NCBI RefSeq assembly: GCF_964204645.1
Contig: NC_134029.1
Span: 16,386,450 to 16,450,449 of the forward strand
Source of the DNA: Tubulanus polymorphus
Lineage: Eukaryota; Nemertea; Palaeonemertea; Tubulaniformes; Tubulanidae
Length of the DNA stretch: 64,000 bases
Reading direction: 5' to 3'
Shown here: positions 20,884-31,998 of the stretch, piece after piece
Layout of the letters: every line of letters starts with the position of its first letter
Numbering within the stretch: position 1 is the first letter of the stretch
Translations under genes and position numbers: made by a program
The notes under the pieces: model-generated
What the model was told of the DNA's origin: nothing
What the model saw: only the letters and a program-made list of their open reading frames with translations
The model's database searches: none

Positions 20884-22242
20884 CTATTGGAGGGATCTAT
20901 ATACATCTAAGCCGGTCTTAATGAATTTAGCTAAGTTGACCGTTGGGTTTTTCAGAATATCAAGGGTATTAAAGGTATTCAAATTCAAAAAGTTTTTGCG
21001 TTGTTCGTTAAGTAAGGTACAGTCAAACAGAAAATGGGATTCGTCACCTAAAGTATTACAAGTGGGGCATATTCTATCGGCTCTGTCTAAATGAAGGTTT
21101 GAAAATTTGTTCACAGGTAAAATATAGGACCCGACCCTAAATTCAAATAAACTAGTTCCTAAGTCATCACCAAGTTCTATTATATACTTCTCTAACCTAA
21201 TATCATTTTTATATTGCCTAAAGTTAGTGTATATCGGATTAGTATTTATGGCAGATACAGTTTCTTGAAGGTGCTGGTCACGGAGTATCTGTTTTATTTG
21301 TTTTGAAAAAGATTTACTGTTAGTCATGAATTGCTGCGTCCAAATGCAGGACAAACCACAGTCATCAAACGTTTTCTTTATATATGATAACCAAGGGCTC
21401 TTAAATTTATCCCTTAAAAATAAATTGAAAGATATTTTATAGAGTATTGAATTAAGTTTGGTTTGCTTTCCAGATACTGTTTTCACCCAAAAGTTAATCA
21501 TCCTGCGTCTAACATCTACATTCAAAGGGTAACGTCCTAGCTCTGATAAAACTTGTAAGTTGCGAGAATATTTCGTCACTTTCATTAAGATTTTACAGAA
21601 GAAGCGATGAATATTTTCTAATAAATCAAGATTTTCATATCCCCAGATCTCACACCCATACATGGCTATTGGAGCAACACACGTATCAAATAATTTAAAC
21701 ATAACATCTATGGGCAATTTCAAACGTCTGCCTTTTTGAACGATCGAAAACATAGCTCTGATAGCTTTATCGTAAAGATACTTTTTTGCCTTAGCAAAGT
21801 TACCATTCCAATTGAATTTTACTCCGAGATAAACATAATCTTCAACTACCTCTAACTCTTGATCACCAAACATAAATTTCGAAATCGTTTTTATCCGGGA
21901 TTTACTTCGCGCAAATACTAGTACTTTAGTTTTCTCTGGGTTAACAGTGAGACCATTAGCCGCGCAATATTCAAATAAGGTATCTAAGTGTAGCTGAAGA
22001 GATTTCTCATCCTCAGCAAGAATAACTGTATCATCTGCGTATAGTATTATGAATAAATTCAGTAAAGTATCAATATCCTGATCACGATTCAAATTTAGTT
22101 TTTCTATAAATGACAAAGTTGGTTTTCCACGATCAATGAAAAATTCTTCAATGTCGTTTAAGAATAACGAAAAGAGGATAGGTGAGAGATTTTCGCCTTG
22201 TCTTAAGCCTCTCAGCTGCAAAGTATTGTGACGTGCAACCAT
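20884..22242 (-). pseudogene. LINE-A ORF2, reverse transcriptase fingers/palm to C terminus
   Basis: The frame begins after the 22200 frameshift. Motif B is RQGENLSPILFSLFLNDIEE, motif C is ILYADDTVILA with the catalytic YADD, motif D is VNPEKTKVLVF and motif E is YVYLGVKF. A long thumb/C-terminal region follows, with SPWLSYIKKTFDDCG and the zinc-finger-like CPTCNTLGDESHFLFDC, then a stop at 20884. RT copies the element RNA onto nicked target DNA. Confidence 0.9.
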
Positions 22243-22654
22243 TTAATTCAACACATGATTTTATGGAGTTATACATATTTTTGACCACATTGAAAAAGTT
22301 TCCATTAACATTGTTAGCAATTAATTTTCGCCATAACTTTACCCTACAAATCGAGTCGAAAGCTTTCTTAAAATCAACAAAGGCGCAAAAAAGTCTTCTT
22401 CCCTGACAAAGATACAGCTCTACGATTGTTTTAAGCGTGTAAATATGATCAATGGTGGAATATTTCGATCTAAAGCCAGCCTGGGCTTCACTTATAATGT
22501 GATTCGTATCTAGAAATGTTGACAATCTTTGATTTAGGATACTTGTAAATAATTTACCAAGACAGCTAACTAAGGTAATACCTCTATAATTATCAGGATT
22601 AGAGGGATCGCCATTCTTTTTGAAAATGGGTTTGATGACGCCTATAGACCACAT
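22148..22654 (-). pseudogene. LINE-A ORF2, reverse transcriptase N-terminal motifs
   Basis: This is a separate frame between two single-base frameshifts. It shows IGVIKPIFKK, DNYRGITLVSCLGKLF (RT block 1), QAGFRSKYSTIDHI (block 2) and motif A, AFVDFKKAFDSI, with the first catalytic aspartate. The frame runs out after FAAERLKT, where one lost base separates it from motif B. Confidence 0.9.
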
Positions 22655-23787
22655 CTCTGAACATATCCTGTTTTAAGAACTAAATTGAATAATTTTTGTA
22701 ATATATCAACTAAAAACGGATACTGACTAACTCCCAGCAGCTCATTCGTGATTCCATCAATGCCTGGGGCCTTATTGTTTTTGAGTAAAGAGATAGCCTT
22801 AATTACCTCATCACTGGTTATATCACTGTTCAAAATATAATTGTCATAGACAGGATGGTCACCCACGTCTGGGGGCTCATCACCGTCATCGGTTTCATTG
22901 TTAACATTATTCAAATCATTTAATCTCATAAAATGTTCAAGAAAAATATCAATATCTATATTAGCCTCATTATTTTTTGTTCCGCTCGCAGAGTTTAGCA
23001 TCGACCAATACTTTTTTGGGTTATTAATTTCGCATTCTCTCAATTCCTTAATAAATTCATCCTTTTGTTTCTTCTTATTTTCTCGGATGACCTTTTTATA
23101 GTTTTTAGACGAGTTCTTAAGGGATTCAAAATTGGAAAGGGTAGGGCAACCCCTATATCTTTTTTTCATATGATTATATTTCTTCTGTGCATCTCTACAG
23201 TCCCTGCCAAACCATCTGTTGCGGACCGGTTTTTTGCAGTTATTACTTTTCCTACTTTTTCTATGATACATCAAATTACACTCATCAGCACTTGATAATA
23301 AAGAAGATACAAATCTATCGGTAAGTCCATTAATGTCATCTGGCGATTGATTTCCTAGATCTTGCAACCCGTCCAACAGTAACTTATCTAAATCATTATC
23401 TCGTAATCTTGATTCTACATTCAGGAAAAATTGATTTGATCTAGTACTGACCCACCTAATTGAAGTTTTAAAGTTCGCGTGTTCATTACCCCTTTCATTA
23501 TCGCTAGCAATGGTGTCCCTAGAATTCGTATACACGCACAGATTAATAGGATTATGTCCATCAGATAATAATGGGTCAAAAGGCATTATTTCAAAGTCCT
23601 CAACATAACCAAACAGTTCTAAATCACACACAAAATAATCGATGACACTAGTGTTCCTAAAAGTATAATTACCTGTCTGATCATTGCCACATCTGCCATT
23701 GAGGATAATTAGTGAATGGTTCTTACACAAATCTATTAGTTGATAGCCTGTATTATTCTTTCTTTTGTCCTGATTATTTCTTAGTTA
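22642..23787 (-). pseudogene. LINE-A ORF2, endonuclease C terminus and linker
   Basis: The frame resumes directly after the LINE-B insertion (RNNQDKRKNNTGYQLIDLCK). The apurinic-type endonuclease ends with VIDYFVCDLELFG and LLSDGHNPINL, which holds the conserved SDH catalytic site. A basic linker (NRWFGRDCRDAQKKYNHMKK) and AISLLKNNKAPGIDGI, the conserved pre-RT motif, follow. A single lost base near 22663 ends the frame. Confidence 0.88.
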
Positions 23788-25095
23788 AGTTAAGTTTATT
23801 TACTCCACAATTATACAATTGCACAGAGCACAAAATTAATTTACAATAGACATTGCAACATTTAACATTAGAAATGTATTAAACATTTGCGTATACACAA
23901 CGCCAATTTTTTAAGAGTTTGGCAATTTGAGTTAAACAAATCATACAACTTTACGTTATTGGGGAATCTCCAATAACGCTCCGGGATATATCTAGCTCTG
24001 GATTCCTGGAAGTACGGGCAGACGAGTAAAAAGTGATATTCATCCCCCACCGCCACTAAATCACACTTTTGGCACAGCCTATTGGCACGGGCAATTCCAC
24101 GCCACCGCCCAACTTCCACCGGTAGCCTGTGAGCTGAGCATCTAAATCTACATAAAGTTAACCGGTCCCTAGGGGTTAATTCAGTTAGATACTTTTCCAT
24201 TTCGAAACGGCATTTGATTGTTAAATACGTAACAGCCATAGTGGAATCAGTAAGTTTTGCATGCCAGACTTGCATAAACTGATCCTGCAATCTCTGTTTA
24301 AGAATCAGACTCAAGTAATTCACGTTTGGAATATTTTGATTTTCCCAAATATATCCGAGCCCATTTCGGAGCAAAATGTTCTTCACAGAATCCATCCAAG
24401 AGTTAGCTTGACTATCAATATAGCTATTATAAACACAACTGTAAACCTTTGACGATAATTTATCATCAGTTATTAATTTTGCCCAAAAATTTACAATTCT
24501 AAGCTGTACGTAAACTTCGAGAGGAAAACGACCCAGTTCTCCATAGACAAATGAGCTATTAGTAGATTTCTTTAACTTGAGTAAATATTTAAAAAATTTC
24601 AGCTGCACGCACTCAAGAACTCGGAGATTTTCGTAACCCCAAATTTCACAACCAAATAATAGAATTGGTAATACCATGCTATCATATAACTTTAAACTAA
24701 CATCAACGTCGAGTGAATATTCGCTAACCTTTTTTAAAACAGAGAACATAGCCCGCTGTGCTTGGTTTGCTAACGCTTTTCGGCACTGAGCAAAAGACCC
24801 GGTATGGGAGAATAGTATACCCAAATACTTATAGTTATATACTAACTCCAACACTCGACCGTTTATATTAAACTCCGGAGGGTTTCGGAGTCTTCGTTTC
24901 GAGAATATCATTACTTTTGTTTTTTCGCAATTTATTTGTAACTTCCAATCTTTGCAATAAACATGCAGGTTGTCAATCAATTTCTGAAGACCCTGTGGAC
25001 TCTCGCTCATAAGTACTGTATCGTCTGCGTACATAAGGATCATCAATTTGACCCATGCATCATTACGCATGCGCAGATTTAGGGAGGGACAATTT
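23788..25095 (-). mobile_element. LINE-B: 5'-truncated retrotransposon nested in LINE-A
   Basis: An intact 400-residue frame (25070-23868) starts inside the reverse transcriptase with ILMYADDTVLM (motif C). It continues through INCEKTKVMIFSKRR, YKYLGILFSH, a C-terminal domain with GCEIWGYENL, and CQKCDLVAVGDEYHFLLVC, to a stop. The short 3' UTR ends GGAGTAAATAAACTTAACTTAACT. LINE-A coding sequence flanks it on both sides, so it inserted within the LINE-A endonuclease. It is a different family from LINE-A: the shared motifs are conserved but the intervening sequence differs. No target-site duplication is obvious. Confidence 0.88.
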
Positions 25096-25102
25096 TGAGC
25101 AT

Positions 25103-26011
25103 CTAAATAGTAGTGGGAACGCCTAAATTAATCAATGAGTCAACAATAGGGTCTAAGTTATCATCTTGAATTATCTGATTATCAGGTTCCAAAAAGTCTG
25201 GCATACAAGCGGTGTGAGCATTAAAGTCACCAGAAATTAACACATTGAAATCATACTCAACTTTCAATTGCAATAACTCTATTTCAATTTCTCTGATAGC
25301 TATTTCTGAATAATAACGACTATTTTCTGGAGGAATATAAATTACACCTAAAAGTACATGTTTGTCGCGATTAAATAAATCTTTATCTAATAAATACCAA
25401 GATACAAACTGAGAGTCAGTCGAAATTGGTTTTATTTTATTTTTCATGAACTTCCTATATATGATACCGACGCCACCTGATCCTTTTTTTGAAAACTTTT
25501 TCCTATTTTTAAAGTGCGCCATATGGGAGGCGGGCAAACTACAACCTAAATTACCGTCTAAATCATCTAAGTGAGTTTCAGTTAGACATGTGATGTCATT
25601 ATTGCTAATAAATTCACAGAATTCTGGGATATCGAGTTTAGCTATAAGGCCACATACATTCAGCGTAGAAAACTTTAATGATGATTTGATACAAGGAATT
25701 TCACTTATGTTTGCTGCGTTTGCTGTACTAGTTACATTTTGCTTATTTAAATCAGAAGTGTTAATATTTCGCTTATTTACATCAGAAATGAAATTGTTAG
25801 GAGTTACATCAGGTACATGATTGTTACTATTTACATCAGGGTATGTATCTACCGTATGAGAATTTACATGCGAGCCAACGATATCTCTATTTACATTTGG
25901 ATAACTGTCACATAAATTTACACTATTTACAAATTCTATAACATAACAACAACTTCGAGATACAAGGACAGTCCGGTCTACGAATTGTACGCAAAGTCCC
26001 TCCGCTGGTTC
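25103..26011 (-). pseudogene. LINE-A ORF2, N-terminal linker and endonuclease (first part)
   Basis: The frame is the same as ORF1 and opens immediately after its TAG with EPAEGLCVQFVDRTVLVS. A low-complexity linker rich in DVN/NN follows, then the endonuclease starts at FSTLNVCGLIAKLD. The catalytic glutamate motif is ITCLTETHLDD and the GDFNAH motif (VLISGDFNAHTACMPDF) is present. There is no in-frame ATG in the first ~160 codons, so ORF2 has no conventional start before its endonuclease. The frame ends at 25103 where LINE-B interrupts it. Confidence 0.85.
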
Positions 26012-26797
26012 CTAGTGGCTGTCCATCGGTACGCGGTCACGGTTTTCGCGGATAACGAGTTTGTCCCGTACAAAGAAAGCTTGTTTTCCGTTCGCTTTCG
26101 CGGCTCTCAGCTCGGGTAGCTTTTCGCGTCGTCTCGCCGCCCATTCCTCAGGCACCTGTTCATTCAGTCCTAAAGACGAGCCCGCGAGATTTTTCGCAAC
26201 TGAACGTACCAGTTCACGATCTTTGAAGAACTCGAATTTTGCAACAATTGGGCGCGGTTTTTTCTGTTCGTTTTTCCTTCGTCCAAGGCGATGTGTTCGC
26301 GCGAATTTGAATGAGTCCACGGTCGTCTTCGGTAACTTAAGGTCTTTCTCGCAAAAGCCTTTAATTAAGTCCTCGGTATTCTCATTTTCGGATTCCTCGA
26401 CGCCGTAAAAGATCAAATTATCGCGCATGCTACGCCATTGCTGATCTAGGAGTAGTTCATGGTCCGATTTGATAATTGCGTCCTGATCAGCGACGACTTT
26501 CTCTAAATCGCGAACTTTGCTTCTAAGTTGTTCGTTTTCACTCTTTAGTTGTAATACGTCCTGGTGGCAAAATTCAAGCGATTGTTTAACTTCGGTCATG
26601 TCCCTCTGCAAGTCGTCTAGAAGCTCTAATTTCGAAAGCTGGGAAAGAATCGCATCAAGTTTTGACGATATTCCATTGTCTGCTTCCACACGTGATGCCG
26701 TTTCCTCAGTCGATTTATGATTCTGGCGATTCGGACGATTTGATGCAGCAGTCTTCTGCTTCTTGTTAGGGGGTGAAACACTTTGTCTTCCCGCCAT
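26012..26797 (-). CDS. LINE-A ORF1 protein (coiled coil + RRM-like, L1 ORF1-like)
   Basis: An intact 261-residue frame. Residues 1-40 are basic, including NKKQKTAASNRPNRQ. Residues ~45-115 form a coiled coil with leucine heptads (LDAILSQLSKLELLDDLQRD). The rest matches the RRM-like and C-terminal domain of L1-type ORF1 proteins (RSMRDNLIFYGVEES, ARTHRLGRRKNEQKKPRP, AAKANGKQAFFVRDKLVI). Such proteins trimerise, bind element RNA and act as a nucleic-acid chaperone. It starts at ATG 26797 and ends in a TAG that is in frame with ORF2. Confidence 0.9.
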   Translation of the reverse strand: MAGRQSVSPPNKKQKTAASNRPNRQNHKSTEETASRVEADNGISSKLDAILSQLSKLELLDDLQRDMTEVKQSLEFCHQDVLQLKSENEQLRSKVRDLEKVVADQDAIIKSDHELLLDQQWRSMRDNLIFYGVEESENENTEDLIKGFCEKDLKLPKTTVDSFKFARTHRLGRRKNEQKKPRPIVAKFEFFKDRELVRSVAKNLAGSSLGLNEQVPEEWAARRREKLPELRAAKANGKQAFFVRDKLVIRENRDRVPMDSH

Positions 26798-28607
26798 TTT
26801 CTCCAGGTCTCACCGAATATCACACAGATTTTGTGGTTGAAAAAGAAAAACAAATCGGTTAAGTTTCAATATATAGAAACGGGATTAACTGGACGCAAAG
26901 AATTAAACTAATCTAGGCCCTACGCACGTTAGTTCGTTTGTCATCAACCGGTGCGATTAGTCTTTGTCGACTATGCAATGTTAATTCGTTTGATATAAGC
27001 TAGTTTTTAGTGTCTGTCGTGGCCGAATAATTAATACTAAATTCTCAGCTAATACGGGCTAAACGCACAAAAACGGCAACGGAATATAATAGATCTAAGG
27101 TAGAAAAAATAGTTTCCTTGGATAATGTTTGTAAGTGAAATGTGAAAATTTACCTTGACGGTCGTTTAAGTAATTCAAGGAGCGCGCCGAAAGTACGTCC
27201 GCACAGTTCAGTACACCGCCGTGATTCGACAGTACCGGTAGCGCCGCTACTTAGCAATAATAAGAACTAATGTTATTGACGATGTTTTGTTAAGTGGAAA
27301 GACTTCGAGTACCAGTATATATCCGATAGGTTCGAATCCCCAATTTCTTCGGGATGATTTGATTTTGAAATAGCGATCGTTTTAATAGATTTGGTGTACC
27401 TTATTAAACTCCGTCAACACACCTGCCGGATGTGAAACAGGGGACGTCCTATTCCAATGACGCTAAAGATTTTGTGTGAATTTTATGGTACTGTAACGGC
27501 GGTATGAATTAAATTCAGCTTAGACTGAGAGTAAAGTATTTTAAGGCAAACTCTAATGGCCTAACTGCACATCGTCGAAAGACTTCTCATCCATCGATAC
27601 TTGATAAAAATGAAATAAAACAACTAGTTCCAATTATCTCATGTAAGCATAACATTTATTTTGAAAATCTCAACCATACATCAAAACATTTTAAAGCCTT
27701 CTATATCAAATGCAATCTTTTGCTAACATAAACAATAGACAAATGGCCATATCTCTATCATATTAATTATATCACGAATGCTAAATATTGCGATATTAAT
27801 TGAAATCGTTCAACCAACAAATGAATTTAGTTAACATAATATCATCACAAACCATTCATATCCTTGGCAAAGGACTTATAAGCTTTTAGAATATCCAAAC
27901 AGGAAAACTTTAGTCTCATTTCTATGCGAGTAGAAACACATTATCATTATAACATCCATATCTTTGCATTATATATAACATCCATATCTGTGCATTATAT
28001 ATATGTTTATTATGTCATATCTCTTAATAATAATCAATCCAATAATTAGATTAATAATACTAATTTATTTATAAATTAATAATTGATAATTAAACTATCA
28101 ACTCTGCTATAATTGAGTTACACATGAGTGAGGTAAAAAAAATTATGACATAAAAACTCCTGTCAGAGTAATAGAAGTAACTGTCTAATACATGAAATAA
28201 CACATTTTATACAATGAACTGAGCTCTGAATCAGATGAAAATATTCAATCTGAGATCTTACGAATGATGTTATTTTAGCCCTCTACTTCTGAAAACTGAA
28301 TAGCGCGCTGTGAACTTCAACTTGAAAACAAATTTGTTGAACAGCAGTGTATCGAAAAACTGTACGTACAGTGTACCGCGAACTGAACGCGGCGTCTTCT
28401 CACTTAGAAAATTATCGACTTGACAGATTAGTTCGATTTTCGACCGCGGCGGCGCTATACGACATTGGACAAAAGAAACTTTCTACCTTTTGCCTGAGTG
28501 AGTGTCCAGGTGTTACCGAATAAAAACGGACAACACCATCGTCGACTGACAACAGGTTTATATTTTGAATTTAGATGACAGGGCTGACTAAAAGATTAGT
28601 CGTCTGG
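26798..28607. other. LINE-A 5' flank and AT-rich DNA; no gene
   Basis: The first few hundred bases probably include the LINE-A 5' UTR, whose end is not visible. A B-box-like GGTTCGAATCCC lies at 27329-27340. The sequence 27600-28260 is extremely AT-rich. 28474-28495 is the exact inverse of 19858-19879. Confidence 0.4.
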
Positions 28608-28808
28608 GTAAAAGTGCTGATCCGCACCTCTCCGCGTAAACGGTTCAATCAATTACGTTAAATATCATTGTTTCAGATTCAAAATGTCATCCAGTACATT
28701 GCGGCCTTGGTTAATTTTAAGATATCTTCAGAGTAGAAAGATTTTAGCCAGGATTCTGGCATTCAGCAGATTGCGTCAATCACGAGAGGTGCGGATCTGC
28801 ACTTTTAC
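28608..28808. mobile_element. 201 bp element with 25-bp inverted ends
   Basis: GTAAAAGTGCTGATCCGCAC CTCTC (28608-28632) and its complement (28784-28808) differ at one base. The interior includes a short open frame from ATG 28684 (MSSSTLRPWLILRYLQSRK...), which crosses the right arm and is not supported as a gene. It is probably a miniature DNA element. Confidence 0.6.
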
Positions 28809-29063
28809 CGTCGTGTGGCCAATCTCCCCATACATATATTCATTGACATAAGGCTACCGCTATAGTTAGCTATATCCATAAAAAATTCAAATAGCTCCAA
28901 TCTTACTGAAAGAAAGCTTGTTGGAATGGGGAGGGCTCAAATAACAATATGCTTTTTAAATTTTTGAATTATCTTCAGTAGTTTTCGAGATATCGCAAAT
29001 TGAAGTTTGAAAATTTGAGCGAAAAGTGTCTTCATGTTTCAATACACAAAAACTGTGATCTAA
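28809..29063. other. No gene seen
   Basis: Short non-coding spacer. Confidence 0.5.
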
Positions 29064-29068
29064 GAAGG

Positions 29069-29901
29069 CAGAGGCGGATCCAGACCGTATTAGCCGTATT
29101 GCCCAATACGGTCTAGAATTTTTAAGTGCCCTTCGAAATTTCACCGGCAATATTTTTGACGGCATTATTTCAGCAACCGCTAATTCCGTGTCCGTAATCC
29201 GGGCATAATTATAAAATTAATCGGTTAGTATGTACTGCTGCCGAGAAAGTGAGGAGAGATAATCATATTTGTAAAGCCTTTAATCATGATAAATTAAAAA
29301 GGGAACTTTCCTTTTGCAAGGGGCACTCATGCTTTAGATGAGGGCACCTTGTCCTTCCTTGCCTTTTCAGGGAGGGCTAAAGGGGCACTCGTACTTTAGA
29401 AGAGGGCACTATACGCGGAAAATATTGAAGAAAAGGGCACTTTTTTGCCTAATTTTTAAAATTTTAGGGGCACTTTTGGTTTGGAAGATGGCACACGACA
29501 TAAGGATAAATGTGAAGACGAGGCAATTTTTGCCGATTGTTAACAATGAAGGGGCACTTAGCCGTATTCTGTATAATTGTTAAGGGGCACTTTTAAAGAT
29601 TATAGGGGCACTAGGCGAAGTTGACGACAACCATTCTTTCATGGGTTCGCCAGCTTCATTTTTTATCCGCATGTGTTGAAATCTTGTCTCGAATTCGTTT
29701 ATTCTGGATTGCTCTGCTAGCCTCTAGAAGCCCTCTAAAAGCCTTTAAATGGTACCATATTTTCAAAATTTGACCCCCCTCTAAGGACTTCGCGCCTTCG
29801 GCGCTCGCATTGACCTGGATACTGGGTGTGCCCTAAGATCAGAAAGGTGCCCTTAAATTTCCTTCCAATACTGTCTACCCATCCCCCTGGATCCGCCCCT
29901 G
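29069..29901. mobile_element. hAT-like non-autonomous element, 833 bp, 5-bp duplication
   Basis: Left end CAGAGGCGGATCCAG and right end CTGGATCCGCCCCTG are inverted copies with one mismatch. GAAGG flanks both sides (29064-29068, 29902-29906), and the match extends by CA on the right. CAGRGGCGGATCC ends are typical of hAT-like elements; 5-bp duplication fits the hAT5 subgroup. The interior is rich in GGGGCACTT/AAGTGCCC words and has no transposase. Confidence 0.65.
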
Positions 29902-29906
29902 GAAGG

Positions 29907-31664
29907 CAATATTTCATGTAAACAAACTTCAATATCTCTTAAACTAAAAGAGATAGACTAGAAATTTAAAGAGCAATACACTCATAGCACTTTCAGGTGA
30001 CAGTTGAAAGACCCAAAGTTTTTATCTGATTCCAAATGCCTATGATTTCCATGGAAACCAGCCGAAAAATGGTAAAATAATGAAAATATCGATGTTAGAT
30101 CAAAAGTTATGATGTAGAAAGGGGATAGAATAACTAGTTATCAATAGTTTATGTTTGCCCTAAGTTTATCTAGGAGTATCTATTATTAGGTTGATTATTA
30201 TTATTAGGTTTCCATGGTAACGGCAAGAAAAAATGTGAAATATTGAGAAATATTGATATGATTTCAGATGAAATTATTTTTTTCACTACATAATTTTTGA
30301 AGGCCTGTCAGTTAGGTCTATAGCCATAGCCTCCTATTGCAAATTGATTTAAATATACCAATTTTATATTTGCTAGATGGATTTTAGTTAAGAAAAGCAG
30401 AAAATTAGGCTTGGCCTAGCTCAAAACGCTGAAATTTGAAATATATTCATGATATCATAATAAAATCAATCAGTTTAGAAACATAAACCAAGCAATAGTA
30501 ATGATACTACTAATAATAACTAAATAATAATCCATTTGTTTTGTTTTGAGCTAAATTTCAACAATATTTTATATATATTTCAATTTTGCTGCTTTTGGAA
30601 AATCCCCTCGGGAGCCTCACTGTCCCATCACGCGCCTCTATTTTTGCCCGTCACAAGCCTCAATTCATCCCATTAGACGCCTCCCTCTTTCAACAGCCGC
30701 TTTACCGACGGGAGCGTAGTGGCGATCCGCACGCAAAAAAAAATTTTTTTGCCGATCATTTCGCTAAATCTGTCCTAATATTCAGAAATATAGTGATGAA
30801 TAATTATGAATCGGAAAATAAATACAATAATTCACCGCTAGACCGATGAATAATTGTTGAATATTGATCTCATCACGAGCAGCACGGCTCGTCGTCATTC
30901 AATAACAAGTGCCGGCCGCCATTTTGTATCGCTCGCTTCAACGCAAAACTTAGACATTGAATTTTCCGGCAGCGATCGCTCAGCCCCGACACGAAATAAA
31001 ATCATGCGGTCTTCAGTATTTGAATTTTAAGATCCTAAACCTTCCGATTCCTAATGATTCGTCGCTTATTCCGGGTCCTAATCTGACGAATTTTGCTCTT
31101 GAAAAAGGGTATATTTCGATTTCTATTTTCTTCGTCTAAAATGCGGATTTATACACTTAACCAACCCCCAAGTGATAAAGATCGATCTTATTGGTTGATT
31201 CCAAAAGATTTTAGCTCATTTGCATTGATAGACAGGTTTTATGAATGATTTTACTACGCGATGTCAAAACGCGTAGTAAAAACGCGCATCACACTTTTCC
31301 TAATCAATAATGGTCGTCACAATCGATAGTGGCGCCCCGCGCGGACATGAACATACCTACTATAGTATCACACACACAGGGCAGGGGTTTGGCGTAGTCA
31401 GTAACCTGTCTGTGGTTTAGTTTCACGATCGGATATTTTCACAAACCACAGTCAGGAATGGGAAGGTCATTTTTGTATGCAATCTTCGTCGGCCAATTTG
31501 ACTGACGAGTAATTTGCCTGGCATTTCATTGTATCTTAAGATATCCGTCTAATTTTTGTTGTAATCGACGCACAACAGATTCGTAATTTGTTTGATACCT
31601 ATAACACCTCACCTGACGATCTTAATCCATGTGCAAATCGGCCGTAAAGTGAGAGTAAATGTCC
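29907..31664. other. No gene seen; AT-rich then a more GC-rich patch
   Basis: 29907-30580 is AT-rich with no recognisable features. 30580-30960 is more GC-rich (CCTCGGGAGCCTCACTG, CGGCCGCCATTTTG), like a promoter-proximal or element-end region, but no exon with splice support follows. Confidence 0.4.
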
Positions 31665-31750
31665 GTGCAATTTAGGTAATGTTGAAACCATCCACAAAAC
31701 GGAAGTGATATTGAAAAGAGACAAAATGGCGGCTTTTTGAATCGCAGAAG

Positions 31751-31862
31751 GGGTAGGGTCTAGGGTTTAGGGTCTAGAGGGTCCAGAGGGTTAGGGTTAG
31801 GGTCAAGAGGGTCCAGAGGGTTAGGGTTAGGGCTACGGGAAGGATTAGGGTTAGGGTTAGGT
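31751..31862 (+). repeat. Interstitial TTAGGG-type telomeric tract
   Basis: TTAGGGTTAGGG occurs several times, interspersed with TAGGGTCTAGGG and GGGTCTAGAGGGTCCAGAGG variants. It is degenerate and short, so it is an internal tract and not a chromosome end. TTAGGG is the ancestral animal telomere repeat. Confidence 0.8.
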
Positions 31863-31942
31863 TCCGTTACATATTATAACATAGTAGGGTTAGGATGAGG
31901 CTATAAGTAGTTAAAAAGTTATGACTGAACGAAGCAACCGTC

Positions 31943-31998
31943 ATAGCGCTTTGGGGTAACGTTAGGCTTGCACTCTTATGCTTGCGTGTTCGAATCCC
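31943..31998 (+). promoter_or_regulatory. tRNA-like pol III A and B boxes
   Basis: TAGCGCTTTGGGG (31943-31955) and GTGTTCGAATCCC (31986-31998) are at tRNA-like spacing. No full cloverleaf can be folded, so a SINE-type head is likelier than a tRNA. Confidence 0.45.

Larger units (their letters stand above)
20670..26797 (-). mobile_element. LINE-A: near-complete non-LTR retrotransposon, interrupted
   Basis: In - strand order it holds ORF1 (26797-26012), the first part of the ORF2 endonuclease (26011-25103), the inserted LINE-B (about 25095-23788), the rest of the endonuclease, a linker and the reverse transcriptase (23787-20884), then a 3' UTR. The UTR has two 37-bp repeats of TATATACATCAACTATTTAC and ends in GGAGTGTAAATAAATCG plus a (TCGTAA)-type repeat at about 20670-20691. 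ORF2 carries two frameshifts (near 22663 and 22200), so the copy is dead. Clade is uncertain: the EN+RT layout and the coiled-coil/RRM ORF1 are L1-like, while the C-terminal CxxC...H motif also occurs in CR1/Jockey/I groups. Confidence 0.9.

Noticed and set aside
26061-26720. + strand frames of 115 and 67 codons
   Set aside because: They are antisense shadows of the LINE-A ORF1 coding sequence.
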